Source: Nocardia anocheti
GTDB lineage: Bacteria > Actinomycetota > Actinomycetes > Mycobacteriales > Mycobacteriaceae
Length of the DNA: 64,000 bases
Assembly (NCBI RefSeq): GCF_029675105.1
Contig: NZ_JAQQFV010000008.1
Location: forward strand, 62,001-126,000
Reading direction: 5' to 3'
How positions within the stretch are numbered: position 1 is the stretch's first letter; each line of letters opens with the position of its first letter. The translations under genes and the position numbers were made by a program. Under the pieces are notes generated by a model. It was not told the DNA's origin, did not search any database, and was given only the letters and a program-made list of their open reading frames with translations. Positions 33,201 through 48,484 of this stretch are shown here, one piece after another.

Positions 33201-34631
33201 ACCGGTGTCGACCGTGCGGCCGACGCGCGGCAGCACATACGACACCAGACCGGTCGCCCCCGAGGGCATGGCCTTGCCGAGGGTCACCGCGTAATCGAGG
33301 TCGGGGTGGGCGGTGAGCGCGTTGTCGATCTCGCCCAGCTCGATCCGGAACCCGCGCACCTTCACCTGGAAGTCGGTGCGGCCCAGGTATTCCAGGCTGC
33401 CCTCGGGTTCGAGCCTGCGCACCAGATCGCCGGTGCGATACAGCCTGCCCGCCCCGAACGGCGAGGCCACGAAGCGGTCGGCGGTGAGCCCCGGCCTGCC
33501 CAGATAGCCCTGCGCGAGCGCGGGCCCGGACAGATACAGCTCGCCGACCACGCCCGCGGGCACCGGCCGCAGCCGCGCGTCGAGCACATAGAGCCCCATG
33601 CCAGGCACGGCGCCGCCGATGGTGATCGGCGCGTTCGACCGCAGCGGGCGGGTGCTGGTGGCCAGGATGGTGGCCTCGGTGGGCCCGTAGCCGTTGTAGA
33701 AGGCGCGCGTGTCGGTGGCCCAGCGGCCGACCAGCTCGGGACCGAACCGGTCACCGGCCACGACCACCGCGCGCAGATCCGGCAGCCCGGCCGGATCCAC
33801 CGATTCCAGCGCGCCCGGAGTGATCAACAGATGGGTGATCTGTTCGCGGCGCAGCAGATCCGACAGCTCGAAGCCGCCGAAGATGCGCGGCGGCGAGATC
33901 ACCAGGGTGGCGCCGGTCGCGAAGGCCAGCAACAGCTCCAGCACCGACACGTCGAAGTTCGGCGAGCACACATGCAGCACACGCGAATCCGGCTCGACCC
34001 CGTAGTGCTCACGCTCGGCGGCGACCAGCGCGGCGAGGCCGGTGTGGGTCACCACCACGCCCTTGGGCTTGCCGGTGGAGCCGGAGGTGTAGATGACGTA
34101 GGCCGGGTGCCGCTCGTCGATCGGCCGCAGCCGGTCGGCGTAGCTCACCGCGTGCGCGGGCCGCGCGGCGATGCGCTCGGCGACCACCGGGTCGTCGAGT
34201 TCGATCCAATACAGGCTGGTGCCCAGCAGCGCGCGATGCGCGGCGGTGGTCAGGCCCAGGACGGCGCCGGAGTCCGCGACGATGTGCGCGATCCGCTCGC
34301 TGGGATAGGCCGGATCGACGGGCACGTAGGCGGCGCCGGTCTTGGCCACGGCCCAGACCGCCAGCACCGATTCGATCGAGCGGGCGATGGCCACGGCGAC
34401 CACGTCACCCGCGCCGACGCCACGGTCGATCAGCTCACGGGCCAGCCGTGAGGATTGCTCGTCGAGCTCGCGATAAGTGAGTTCCCGTTCACCACCGGGC
34501 ATCCCGGTGGGGTTGTAGCGAACAGCTATCGACCCGGCCGCGGATTCCACGGCGGCCGTGAGCAACTGGCCGAACAATGTACCGGTAGGGCGACGCCTAC
34601 CGGTGCGGCCAGAGCGGCGGGAGTTTTCCAC
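27240..34631 (-). CDS. NRPS-2: A-T-C-A-T-C synthetase ending in a pseudo-A fragment
   Basis: This 2463-residue synthetase begins with an A domain and no C domain, as an initiation module would. A loops lie near 180 and 1263, carrier serines near 561 (GGDS) and 1670, and C motifs near 773 (HHIAADG) and 1865 (QHIIADG, first His replaced). Pocket readings are DVLLVAGIL for A1 and DFWSVGMVH for A2; the second is a classic threonine code, supported by the YVVFGGEALDP and YGITETTVH motifs. The last 260 residues are a decayed N-terminal half of an A domain. The N-terminus is arginine-rich. GTG 34631 (VENSRRSG) follows GAGAGGTG and aligns with the start of NRPS-4 (METARRSA); a GTG at 34673 is also open. 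Confidence 0.95.
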   Translation of the reverse strand: MENSRRSGRTGRRRPTGTLFGQLLTAAVESAAGSIAVRYNPTGMPGGERELTYRELDEQSSRLARELIDRGVGAGDVVAVAIARSIESVLAVWAVAKTGAAYVPVDPAYPSERIAHIVADSGAVLGLTTAAHRALLGTSLYWIELDDPVVAERIAARPAHAVSYADRLRPIDERHPAYVIYTSGSTGKPKGVVVTHTGLAALVAAEREHYGVEPDSRVLHVCSPNFDVSVLELLLAFATGATLVISPPRIFGGFELSDLLRREQITHLLITPGALESVDPAGLPDLRAVVVAGDRFGPELVGRWATDTRAFYNGYGPTEATILATSTRPLRSNAPITIGGAVPGMGLYVLDARLRPVPAGVVGELYLSGPALAQGYLGRPGLTADRFVASPFGAGRLYRTGDLVRRLEPEGSLEYLGRTDFQVKVRGFRIELGEIDNALTAHPDLDYAVTLGKAMPSGATGLVSYVLPRVGRTVDTGELAEFLAESLPAYMVPAVIMVLDALPLTSVGKLDRAALPTPVFTVRGFRAPATPAEQVVADVFAALLLRDGAGRVGADDDFFELGGDSLLAAQAVARIGAALDVRVPVQAVFEAPTVAGLANKAEQQRVSARALALTARPRPSVIPLSYAQQRMWFLNRFDPASAVDNIPVAVRLSGRIDLPALQAAVADLVTRHEVLRTVYPVYDGVPTDTVLDGEGHQVVLAPGDPAAAPEFEVVEVAESEVTEAIAEAALTGFDVTARPPVRVRVLVVSAPRAAGQEQLAESEHTASTEHVVVCVVHHIAADGFSFAPLTRDLLTAYAERRGGGAPQWPPLPVQYADYTLWQRELLGVENDPQALLAAQVAFWRSTLAGLPEQLDLPADRPRPAVASRRGATMNIQVPASVHAGLAALAREHNATLFMVVHTALALLLARLSGTRDIAIGTPVAGRGEQALDELIGMFVNTLVLRTEVHPGTRFTDLLTDVRAGDLAAFGHADVPFERLVELLEPVRSTARHPLFQVMLTFQNLARTELALPGLAVSGADFTVPLAKFDLQLELAEHIGADGAPQGMAVSFVYATDLFDRATVADFADRWSRVLAAVVADPAVPVGDIDVFAPGERELVLREGDSPGIAVPEVTLADLITAQAQQRPDAIAVRAGDHSLSFAELLGRASALARALIAHGAGPETLVAVAVPRTEDLPVALLSVLLAGAGYLPIDASYPTQRLEYILADAKPTVLLTTSSERERVPAAGLPVVLLDEWSAHATAPVRPQERRAPLRPDHLAYIIYTSGSTGLPKGVAVSHRNVLELFANTQVLFTFDESDVWTVFHSVAFDFSVWELWCALAGGSSVVVVDHLTSRSPIEFRDLLARERVTVLSQTPTAFAQLDEADRAAQAAGAAPLALRYVVFGGEALDPRKLNRWYDRYGFGPDAPQLVNMYGITETTVHVSHMAITPRPADADGTPVDLPGSLIGRSLPGLSVAVLDDRLRPVPFGVAGELYIAGNQVSRGYLGKPGLTATRFVADPFGPPGARRYRSGDLGRWIGFRGTPTLEYGGRGDQQVQLRGFRIEPGEIEAALLGVPGVGQAAVVVRADEHAGDRLIGYVVPAAGAVLDPIAVRGVVADFLTGYMVPDAVVVVAGLPMTANGKLDKAALPAPEFTAATAFRAPTTPIELSIAEVFAALLGVPEIGLDDNFFDRGGNSLLATRAIARIDQALGADLVVRDLFESPTVATLASRVRPGALAAPRPPLLPAQERGRVPLSPAQQRMWLLNRIDPDSPAYNIPLVLRLRGALDTSALRYAVADLLERHEALRTRFPADGPDAVPYQEILPVSAVLPNGLPVEECDDPRERVMRLLAGGFDVAERVPLRAGLFTAPDDDPLAEEEHVLAVVVQHIIADGASLAPLARDLVIAYRARVEGRSPSWAPLPVQYADYALWQRAVLGEESDEESTAARQLDFWRRTLAGQSGTVELPHDHPRPPHASLRGADVTTTLPADVHARLTDIARAHNASLFMVVHAALAVLLARLSGSGDVTIGTPIAGRGEPELDDLVGMFVNTLALRTEVSPQRGFDELVTAAREVDLAAFAHADLPFERIVEEVAPTGTVSHNPLFQVVLSFHNNEAPVLRLPGLTIEAMDLAARPAKFDLQVNVEPRLTQQGEPDEVNIVFTYATDLFDEHTVTMFAHGLTEIVNAVAADPRVRIGDIDLRDAQQRERELTAAAYAPVPSANGAALAQELASAVEEDPEAPALDLGTTELAYHEFDARSSQLARSLIARGAGPGTGVAVRLDRGVQAAIATWAVLKAGAAVVPLARLDAQLPHGLEVKLGLTLDIYDVPDGLDWYDLADPALEAELAAESPRPIGYAHRTRALRGDDVAFVGGGRTLSYDELAGAAERVAQRTGLNFESRTRAAGRPDSVAAVLEIVAAGIAGATVVLSADDGDDEVSHVFTEAAVAVAAPGDGAGATIVALGEMIGDAGVPQQRRAVIGMDG
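27243..28027 (-). other. pseudo-adenylation fragment at the C-terminus of NRPS-2
   Basis: About 262 residues still align with the first half of an A domain (AYHEFDARSSQLARSLIARG; WAVLKAGAAVVPL), but the nucleotide loop TSGSTGxPKG is replaced by VGGGRTLSYDEL, and the chain ends before the NxYGPTE motif. It cannot bind and activate an amino acid. It follows the last C domain directly, and the next protein (NRPS-1) starts with an intact A domain. The tail is acidic (SADDGDDEVSHVF), while the NRPS-1 N-terminus is basic. A docking role is inferred. Confidence 0.7.
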
Positions 34632-34673
34632 AGACCAATACACCTCTCGCGTCCGGCGGGCCGATTCGGACAC

Positions 34674-34679
34674 AGCATA
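34674..34679 (-). promoter_or_regulatory. possible -10 element upstream of NRPS-2
   Basis: TATGCT, in the context TGGCTATGCT on the minus strand, lies about 43 bases before the NRPS-2 start in the 160-base gap after NRPS-3. A near-identical TGGCTATGAC occurs upstream of NRPS-4. No convincing -35 is seen. Confidence 0.3.
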
Positions 34680-34765
34680 GCCACACCTACCTTGCTACCG
34701 CCGACCGTCGCCGAGGTGTGCGCCACGACACACCAACTCTCTCGAAACGAAATCGTAATCCCCCG

Positions 34766-34784
34766 GCGACCCGTTACGGGCCGC
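34766..34784 (-). terminator. weak hairpin just after NRPS-3
   Basis: On the minus-strand RNA, GCGGCCCG-UAA-CGGGUCGC forms an 8-bp stem (one G-U pair) beginning 8 bases past the NRPS-3 stop. There is no T-run, so termination would be partial. It supports separating the NRPS-4/3 and NRPS-2/1 units. Confidence 0.35.
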
Positions 34785-34791
34785 TATCCGA

Positions 34792-37700
34792 CTACCGCTC
34801 GAAAAGGGCGAGGACCTGGGCCGTTACCGGACCCACCGTGGCCGAGGACACGGGCGAGAGCAGTTCGTTATGGCTCGCGTCCACCGGATGATCGGTGATG
34901 ACCCCCGAGATATGGGCACGCCAGCGCGATGCGCCACCGCGTATCGAGGCCGGATTCCGCAGTGCGGTGAAGTAGGTGAGATCACCGTCGTATCGGGTCG
35001 GCGACAGTTCTGTCACCGCGGTCACGGTGTGCAACGCGCCCCGATACATACCGAGGAACTGCTCCCGCGAGATCGGGATGTCCCCGGCCAGCACCGCGTG
35101 CAGCGCGGCCACGGCCTCGTCGCTCAGCTCGGTGAGCCGGTCGGCGGCGGGCAGTTGGTGATCCGGGATTCCCAGTTCGATCAGGGCGTGGCGCAGCTCG
35201 TCCCGGAAGTCGGCCAGCTCGGCGCCGGGGACGCTGTCGAGCATGGTCAGCGAGGCCACCGTCTCCCCCTCGGCCTGCAGCCGGGTGGCGACGGCCTGGG
35301 CCAGCACGCCACCCAGCGACCAGCCGAGCAGGTGATAGGGCCCGTGCGGGCGCACGGCGCGGATCTCGGCCAGGTACCGGTCGACCAGTTCGGTCGCCGA
35401 GGCGGGCCGGAAGTCCGGGTCGCTCAGCGCCGGGGACTGGATGCCGATGATCGGCTGGTCCGCGGGCAGGTGCGGCTCGAGACTGGCGTAGGCCCACGCC
35501 AGGCCCGAGACCGGGTGCAGGCACAGCAGCGGCGCACGGCCGCCACCCGCGCGGATGGGCAGCGCCACGGCCAGCGCGGCGGCCAGGTCGCCCGCGCCCG
35601 CGTGCTCGTCACCGACGCGGGCGGCCAGCCCGGCCACGGTCGGGTCGACGAAGAACGCGGCCACGGTGAGTCGCGCACCGGTGCGCTCGCGCAGCAGCTG
35701 CACCACCCGGGTGGCCAGCAGCGAGTTGCCGCCGAGGGCGAAGAAGTCGTCGTCGAGGCCGGGATGTTCGGCACCGAGCACCTCGGTGAACACCGTGGCC
35801 ACCGCGATCTCCTCGGCGGACTCCGGCGCCCGGTAGGTGCGCGGTTCCAGCGCCGGTGCGGGCAGGGCGGCACGGTCGAGTTTGCCGTTCGCGTTGAGCG
35901 GCAGCTGCTCGAGCACGACGACGGCGGCGGGCACCATGTACGACGGAAGTACCTGCGACACCGCGGCTTTCACGCTCGCCGGGGCGAGGTCGGCGCCGGG
36001 GGCGGGTACGACGTAGGCGACCAGCCGGTCACCGAGCCGCGGATCGGTCCGCGCCACGACGGCGGCCCGCGCGACATACGGCGCGGCCAGCAGAGCGGCT
36101 TCGATCTCGCCGAGCTCGATGCGGAACCCGCGGATCTTCACCTGGAAGTCGGTCCGGCCACGGTATTCGAGTTCGCCGTCGGCGGTCCAGGCCACCAGAT
36201 CACCGGTGCGGTACATACGCGCGGGGCGACCTCCAGCAGCGGCCGACCGGTCGCTCTGCCGTACCGGGCGTTCGCCGGGCCGGGCAGGGTCGTCGGTCTG
36301 GTGCACCGGGCGTTCAGTCTGCTGAGCTGGACGGTCGGTCGCACCGCTGGTGGCGGAGGCGAACGGGTCGGCGACGAACCGGTCGGCGGTGAGATCGGGA
36401 CGCGCGAAGTAGCCGCGGGCCAGCTGCTCACCGGCCAGGTACAGCTCACCGGAGACACCGACCGGCACCGGGCGCAACCGGGCGTCGAGAACGTAGACGC
36501 GGCTGTTCCATTCGGGGGCACCGATCGGGACGGTGACGCGGTCCGCCACGGTGACGCGGTGATCGGTGATGGAGACCGCCGCTTCGGTGGGGCCGTAGAG
36601 ATTGTGCAGCGCGGCGGTGTTGCCGTCGAGGAAGCGCTGGGCGGTCGCGGCGGGCAGCGCCTCACCGATGGCGAGCACGCGACGCAGCGAATTCGGCAGG
36701 GCGCCACCGGCTTCGGTGAGCAGCGCGTCGAGCATGGACGGCACGACATGCAGCGTGGTGACCGCGTGCCGGGCCAGCGTCCGCACCAGATACGCAGGGT
36801 CGCGATGCCCGTCGGGCGCCGCGACGACGAGGCGTCCACCGCACACCGCCGCCGACCAGAACTCCCACACCGAGAGGTCGAAGGTCGCGGCGGTCTTCAG
36901 CAGCACCGAGTCGTCGCGGCCGAGACCGAAACGGTCGGTCTTCCACCGTAATTGGTTGACGATCGCGCCGTGCGAGACGGCGACACCCTTGGGCTTGCCG
37001 GTCGAGCCGGACGTGAAGATCACGTACGCCGTGTTCTCCGGACGCAGCACACCCCGCCGCTCGTGCGCGGCGATCGGCGTGCCCGCGATCCCGGCCAACT
37101 CGACCGCATCGATGGCGACCACCGGCGGGGCACCCGCCGCAGTCTCGCGAGCGTCGGTGGCCACGGCGGGGGAATCCACAGCCGTGTCGGCCTGACGTGT
37201 CGTGGCCTCCCGAGCGGTGGCGGCCGGGTCCGCCGCTGGCGCACCGAATCCGTCGCGTGTGGTCGTCAGGACGCGGACCGGCGCGGCGGTGTCGAGGATG
37301 TGGGCGACGCGGTCGGCGGGCTGATCCGGGTCGATCGGCACATAGGCCGCGCCCGCCTGGGTCACCGCGTACATGGCGACGACCAGATCGGTGGATCGCC
37401 GGATGGCCAGGGCGACACGGTCTTCCACGCCGACACCCTCGGCGATCAGGTGTCGGGCCAGCCGGTTCACCCGGTCGGCGAAGTCGCCGTAGGTGAGTTC
37501 GGTGCCGTCGGGATCGACCAGCGCCACCTCCGACGGATGGGCGGCGGCGGTCTCGGCGAACAGCGCGGCCAGGGTGGTCGGGGCGACCGGATGGCCGGTG
37601 TCGTTCCAGCCGTGCAGGATTCGCGCGCGCTCGGTGTCGGAGAGCAGGTCGAGTTCGTCGACCGGGCGCTCGGGAGCGGCGGCGACGGCGGCCAGCACTC

Positions 37701-40700
37701 GCGCGAAGCGGTCGGCGTAGGACCGGGCGGTGGACTCGTCGAAAAGGTCGGTGGCGTAGGTGAAGACGCCGCTGATGCCCTGGGCGACGCCGTCGCCGTC
37801 GTAGTGGTCGGCGACGATGGCGTGCAGGTCGAACTGCGAGACCGCGAGGTCCACGTCGACGGCCTCGACCGCCGCCTGGCCCAGTTCGAGGCCGGTGCGG
37901 GTGAGGTTCTGGAAGGACATGCCCACCTGGAACAGCGGGTGCCTGGCCGTGGAGCGGGCTGGGTTGATCGCCTCGACCAGCCGCTCGAAAGGCAGGTCGG
38001 CGTGGGCGAAGACCTGTAGGTCGATATCGCGCTGGCGGGCCAGCAGGTCGGCGAACGGCTCGCCGGGGGTGAGGGTCGTGCGGAAGACCAGGGTGTTGAC
38101 GAACATGCCGATGAGGTCGTCGAGCGCGGCCTCTCCGCGTCCGGCGATGGGCGTGCCGATGGCCAGATCGTCGGTGCCCGCCAGCCGCGCCAAGGTCACC
38201 GCGAGCGCGGTGTGCACCACCATGAACAGGGTGGCGCCCTGGGCGCGGGCCAGGGCCAGCAGCGCGCGATGGGTCTCGGCGTCGATCTCGACCGGTACCC
38301 GGCCACCCGCGAAGGACTGCACGGCGGGGCGCGGGCGGTCGGCGGGCAGGTCCAGCTGGTCGGGCAGTCCGGCCAGCGCCTCGCGCCAGTAGGCCAGCTG
38401 CGCCGAGGCCAGCGAGTCCGGGTCGTCCTCGCTGCCCAGCAGCGCGCGCTGCCACAGCGCGTAGTCGGCGTACTGCACGGCCAGCGGCGCCCAGTCCGGC
38501 GCGGCACCGTGCGCGCGGGCACCGTAGGCGAGCATCAGGTCGCGGGTCAGCGGGGTCAGCGAGGAGCCGTCACCGGCGATGTGGTGCACGACCACGGCCA
38601 GCACCGATTCGGCGTCACCGAGCTGGAACAGCGCCACCCGCACCGGCACCTCGCCGCGCACATCGAACCCGGACGAGCCGAATTCGTGCATGGCGGCAGT
38701 GAGTCGATCGGCGGCGACGCGCCGCACCTCGAGCCGGGGCGTGGCGTCCGAGGGGTCGAGCACCCGCTGCACGGGTCCGTCCTCGGTCTCGGGGTAGATG
38801 GTGCGCAGCGTCTCGTGCCGGGCGACCAGATCGCCCACCGCGGCCCGCAGCGCCTCGACGTCGATGGCGCCATCGAGCCGCACGGCCATCGGGATGTTGT
38901 AGGCCACCGAGCCGGGGTCGAACTGATTGAGGAACCACATGCGCTGCTGGGCCAGCGAGAGGGGGATGCGCTCGGGCCGCTCCCCCGCCACCAGCGCGGG
39001 CCGGGCCCCGGCGCCCGCGGTCTCGGTGAGCCGCTGGGCCAGCGCGCCGACCGTGGGTACCTCGAACAGCAGTCGGACCGGGAAGTCGGTGTCGAGCGCG
39101 GCACCCAGGCGCGCGGCCACCTGGGTGGCCAGCAGCGAGTTGCCGCCGAGGGCGAAGAAGTCGTCGTCCAGGCCCGGCGTCGCGTCCTCGGCCAGGTCGA
39201 GCACCTGGGCGAAGGTCCCCGCGACGATCTGCTCCACCGGGGTGGACGGCGCGCGGAACTCGGCGTGTTCGAGCACCGGCTCGGGCAGGGCCCGCCGGTC
39301 GAGCTTGCCGACCGGGGTCAGCGGGATGGTGTCCAGCGGCATGATCACCGTGGGCACCATGTGCGCGGGCAGAGCGCGTTCGGCGACGGCGATGAGCGCG
39401 GGCGGGTCGACGGTGGCGCCCGGCGCGGCGTGCACATACGACACGAGAATGGTGGCGCCGCTGTCGAGTTCGTGGCCGAGGGTCGCCGCGAAGTCGAGAC
39501 TCTCGTGGCTCGAGAGCACCGCGTCGATCTCACCGAGCTCGATACGGAAGCCACGGATCTTGACCTGAAAGTCGTTGCGGCCCACGTACTCCAGGGCGCC
39601 GTCGGCGGTCCAGCGAACCAGGTCACCAGTTCGGTAGAGCCGAGATCCCGCCGGATCGAACGGATTCGCGACGTAGCGGGAGGACGTCAGGCCGGGGCGA
39701 GCGTGATAGCCGCGGGTCAGCTGGGCGCCGGTGATGTAGAGCTCGCCGGTGACGCCCGGCGGCACGGGACCGAGCCGGTCGTCGAGGACGTACTCCGCGA
39801 CGCCGCCGATCGGCCCGCCGATGGTCAGCGGGTCGCCGGGCTTCAGCGGCACACTGATATTGGTGACGATGGTGGTCTCGGTGGGCCCGTAGACATTGTG
39901 GAACTCACGCAGCGTCCCGTCGGCCAGCGGAACCGCCCAGCGCCGCAACAGGTCCGGCGGACACGCCTCGCCACCGACGGCGACCACCCGGAAGTCGTCG
40001 AGCCCGGCCGGGTCGATGGAGGCCAGCGCGGCGGGGGTGATGAACGCGTGACTCACCCGTTCGCGCCGCAGCAGCGCGGCCAGGTCGTCACCGCCGAACA
40101 CACTCGGGTCGACGATCACCATGGTCGCGGCCGCACCGACCGCCAGCAGCAGTTCCAGCAGCGACGCGTCGAACGACGGCGACGCGAAATGCAGCGTGCG
40201 CGAATCGGATTCGACCCCGTAGAGCCTGCGCTGTTCCTCGCAGAATGGCGCCAGCCCGGCCTGGCTGACCGCGACGCCCTTGGGCAGGCCGGTGGAGCCG
40301 GAGGTGTAGATGATGTAGGCCAGGTCCTCCGCGCGGACCGGGCGCAACCGGTCGGCATTGGTGATCGGCTCGGCGGAGACCTCGTCGAGCAGCGCCTCGG
40401 CGCGCGGGCCGTCGATGGCCAGCCAGTCGACCTCGGTGGGCAGTCGATCGGCGACGGCGGTGACGGTCAGGCCGAAGACCGCGCCGGAGTCGGTCACCAT
40501 GTGCGACACGCGATCCGGCGGATAGTTCGGGTCCACCGGCACGAAACCGGCACCGGTCTTGGTGACGGCCCACACGGCCAGCACCGACTCGACCGAACGC
40601 GAGATGCCCAGTGCCACCAGGTCACCCGCGCCGATGCCGCGCGCGATGAGCAGCCGCGCGATGCGGGTGGACCGCTCGTCGAGCTCGGCGTAGGTGCGGC

Positions 40701-40842
40701 TGTCGAGGGTGCGCGTGGCGTCGGCCAGGACGACGGCGGTGCTGTCGGGAGCGGTCTCGACGGCGGTGGCCAGCAGCTGCGCCAGGGTGGTCACCCGGGG
40801 CCGCCGCGTCCGTACCGGTCGGGTCCGTGCCGGTCGTGTCAT
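34792..40842 (-). CDS. NRPS-3: two-module synthetase A-T-C-A-T-TE
   Basis: This 2016-residue synthetase opens with an A domain (loop near residue 178), then carrier (near 565), C (HHIAGDG near 751), A (loop near 1274), carrier (near 1702) and a type I thioesterase (GWSLGG near 1839) that should release or cyclise the product. Pocket readings are DALFAGVIV (A1) and DLWHLILVS (A2); neither gives a safe substrate. The second A domain has two odd insertions: an Ala/Thr-rich stretch (about 1190-1235) and a repetitive Arg-Pro-Gln-Thr stretch (about 1494-1542). The N-terminus is very basic (MTRPARTRPVRTRRPRV). The ATG at 40842 follows GAGGTGG. Without a leading C domain it must use the C domain at the end of NRPS-4, 68 bases upstream. 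Confidence 0.95.
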   Translation of the reverse strand: MTRPARTRPVRTRRPRVTTLAQLLATAVETAPDSTAVVLADATRTLDSRTYAELDERSTRIARLLIARGIGAGDLVALGISRSVESVLAVWAVTKTGAGFVPVDPNYPPDRVSHMVTDSGAVFGLTVTAVADRLPTEVDWLAIDGPRAEALLDEVSAEPITNADRLRPVRAEDLAYIIYTSGSTGLPKGVAVSQAGLAPFCEEQRRLYGVESDSRTLHFASPSFDASLLELLLAVGAAATMVIVDPSVFGGDDLAALLRRERVSHAFITPAALASIDPAGLDDFRVVAVGGEACPPDLLRRWAVPLADGTLREFHNVYGPTETTIVTNISVPLKPGDPLTIGGPIGGVAEYVLDDRLGPVPPGVTGELYITGAQLTRGYHARPGLTSSRYVANPFDPAGSRLYRTGDLVRWTADGALEYVGRNDFQVKIRGFRIELGEIDAVLSSHESLDFAATLGHELDSGATILVSYVHAAPGATVDPPALIAVAERALPAHMVPTVIMPLDTIPLTPVGKLDRRALPEPVLEHAEFRAPSTPVEQIVAGTFAQVLDLAEDATPGLDDDFFALGGNSLLATQVAARLGAALDTDFPVRLLFEVPTVGALAQRLTETAGAGARPALVAGERPERIPLSLAQQRMWFLNQFDPGSVAYNIPMAVRLDGAIDVEALRAAVGDLVARHETLRTIYPETEDGPVQRVLDPSDATPRLEVRRVAADRLTAAMHEFGSSGFDVRGEVPVRVALFQLGDAESVLAVVVHHIAGDGSSLTPLTRDLMLAYGARAHGAAPDWAPLAVQYADYALWQRALLGSEDDPDSLASAQLAYWREALAGLPDQLDLPADRPRPAVQSFAGGRVPVEIDAETHRALLALARAQGATLFMVVHTALAVTLARLAGTDDLAIGTPIAGRGEAALDDLIGMFVNTLVFRTTLTPGEPFADLLARQRDIDLQVFAHADLPFERLVEAINPARSTARHPLFQVGMSFQNLTRTGLELGQAAVEAVDVDLAVSQFDLHAIVADHYDGDGVAQGISGVFTYATDLFDESTARSYADRFARVLAAVAAAPERPVDELDLLSDTERARILHGWNDTGHPVAPTTLAALFAETAAAHPSEVALVDPDGTELTYGDFADRVNRLARHLIAEGVGVEDRVALAIRRSTDLVVAMYAVTQAGAAYVPIDPDQPADRVAHILDTAAPVRVLTTTRDGFGAPAADPAATAREATTRQADTAVDSPAVATDARETAAGAPPVVAIDAVELAGIAGTPIAAHERRGVLRPENTAYVIFTSGSTGKPKGVAVSHGAIVNQLRWKTDRFGLGRDDSVLLKTAATFDLSVWEFWSAAVCGGRLVVAAPDGHRDPAYLVRTLARHAVTTLHVVPSMLDALLTEAGGALPNSLRRVLAIGEALPAATAQRFLDGNTAALHNLYGPTEAAVSITDHRVTVADRVTVPIGAPEWNSRVYVLDARLRPVPVGVSGELYLAGEQLARGYFARPDLTADRFVADPFASATSGATDRPAQQTERPVHQTDDPARPGERPVRQSDRSAAAGGRPARMYRTGDLVAWTADGELEYRGRTDFQVKIRGFRIELGEIEAALLAAPYVARAAVVARTDPRLGDRLVAYVVPAPGADLAPASVKAAVSQVLPSYMVPAAVVVLEQLPLNANGKLDRAALPAPALEPRTYRAPESAEEIAVATVFTEVLGAEHPGLDDDFFALGGNSLLATRVVQLLRERTGARLTVAAFFVDPTVAGLAARVGDEHAGAGDLAAALAVALPIRAGGGRAPLLCLHPVSGLAWAYASLEPHLPADQPIIGIQSPALSDPDFRPASATELVDRYLAEIRAVRPHGPYHLLGWSLGGVLAQAVATRLQAEGETVASLTMLDSVPGAELADFRDELRHALIELGIPDHQLPAADRLTELSDEAVAALHAVLAGDIPISREQFLGMYRGALHTVTAVTELSPTRYDGDLTYFTALRNPASIRGGASRWRAHISGVITDHPVDASHNELLSPVSSATVGPVTAQVLALFER
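36215..36360 (-). repeat. repetitive insertion within the second A domain of NRPS-3
   Basis: Between the ARGYFARPDLTADRF segment and the YRTGDL motif this A domain carries about 45 extra residues with units such as RPAQQTERPVHQTD and RPGERPVRQSD. The other A domains here have 0 to 8 residues at this loop. It is in frame, so it is tolerated as a surface loop. Confidence 0.6.
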
Positions 40843-40910
40843 TGCTGTTCCACCTCACCCATCACCGAAACTTGTTGCCTCGCCTGCCCTTCGCTCGCGC
40901 GCGGGTGGTC

Positions 40911-48242
<7,332 letters not shown>

Positions 48243-48425
48243 TCGGGTTCATTCACCTCTCATCGAGCCTGGACGCGCGGCGACACCGCACCGTGCAGAT
48301 CGAGCCATCATATCGACCGGTGACATCGCCCTGCCGGTCGCGCCGGTGCCCCCAGCACTCGGGGCCCAGAGGAGTATCGGCCCGACCCCGGACGGTGTTG
48401 CCGGTTCAACGGCAAAGTGACGGGG

Positions 48426-48431
48426 GTCATA
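48426..48431 (-). promoter_or_regulatory. possible -10 element upstream of NRPS-4
   Basis: TATGAC, within TGGCTATGAC on the minus strand, resembles the element before NRPS-2. It would give a leader of about 180 bases. A TATGAT at 48306-48311, closer to the start, is an alternative. Neither has a good -35. Confidence 0.25.
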
Positions 48432-48484
48432 GCCAACCACCGCCACTGTGCTCACGCGAAGGAATTCGCGTCGAAAACGCTCGC

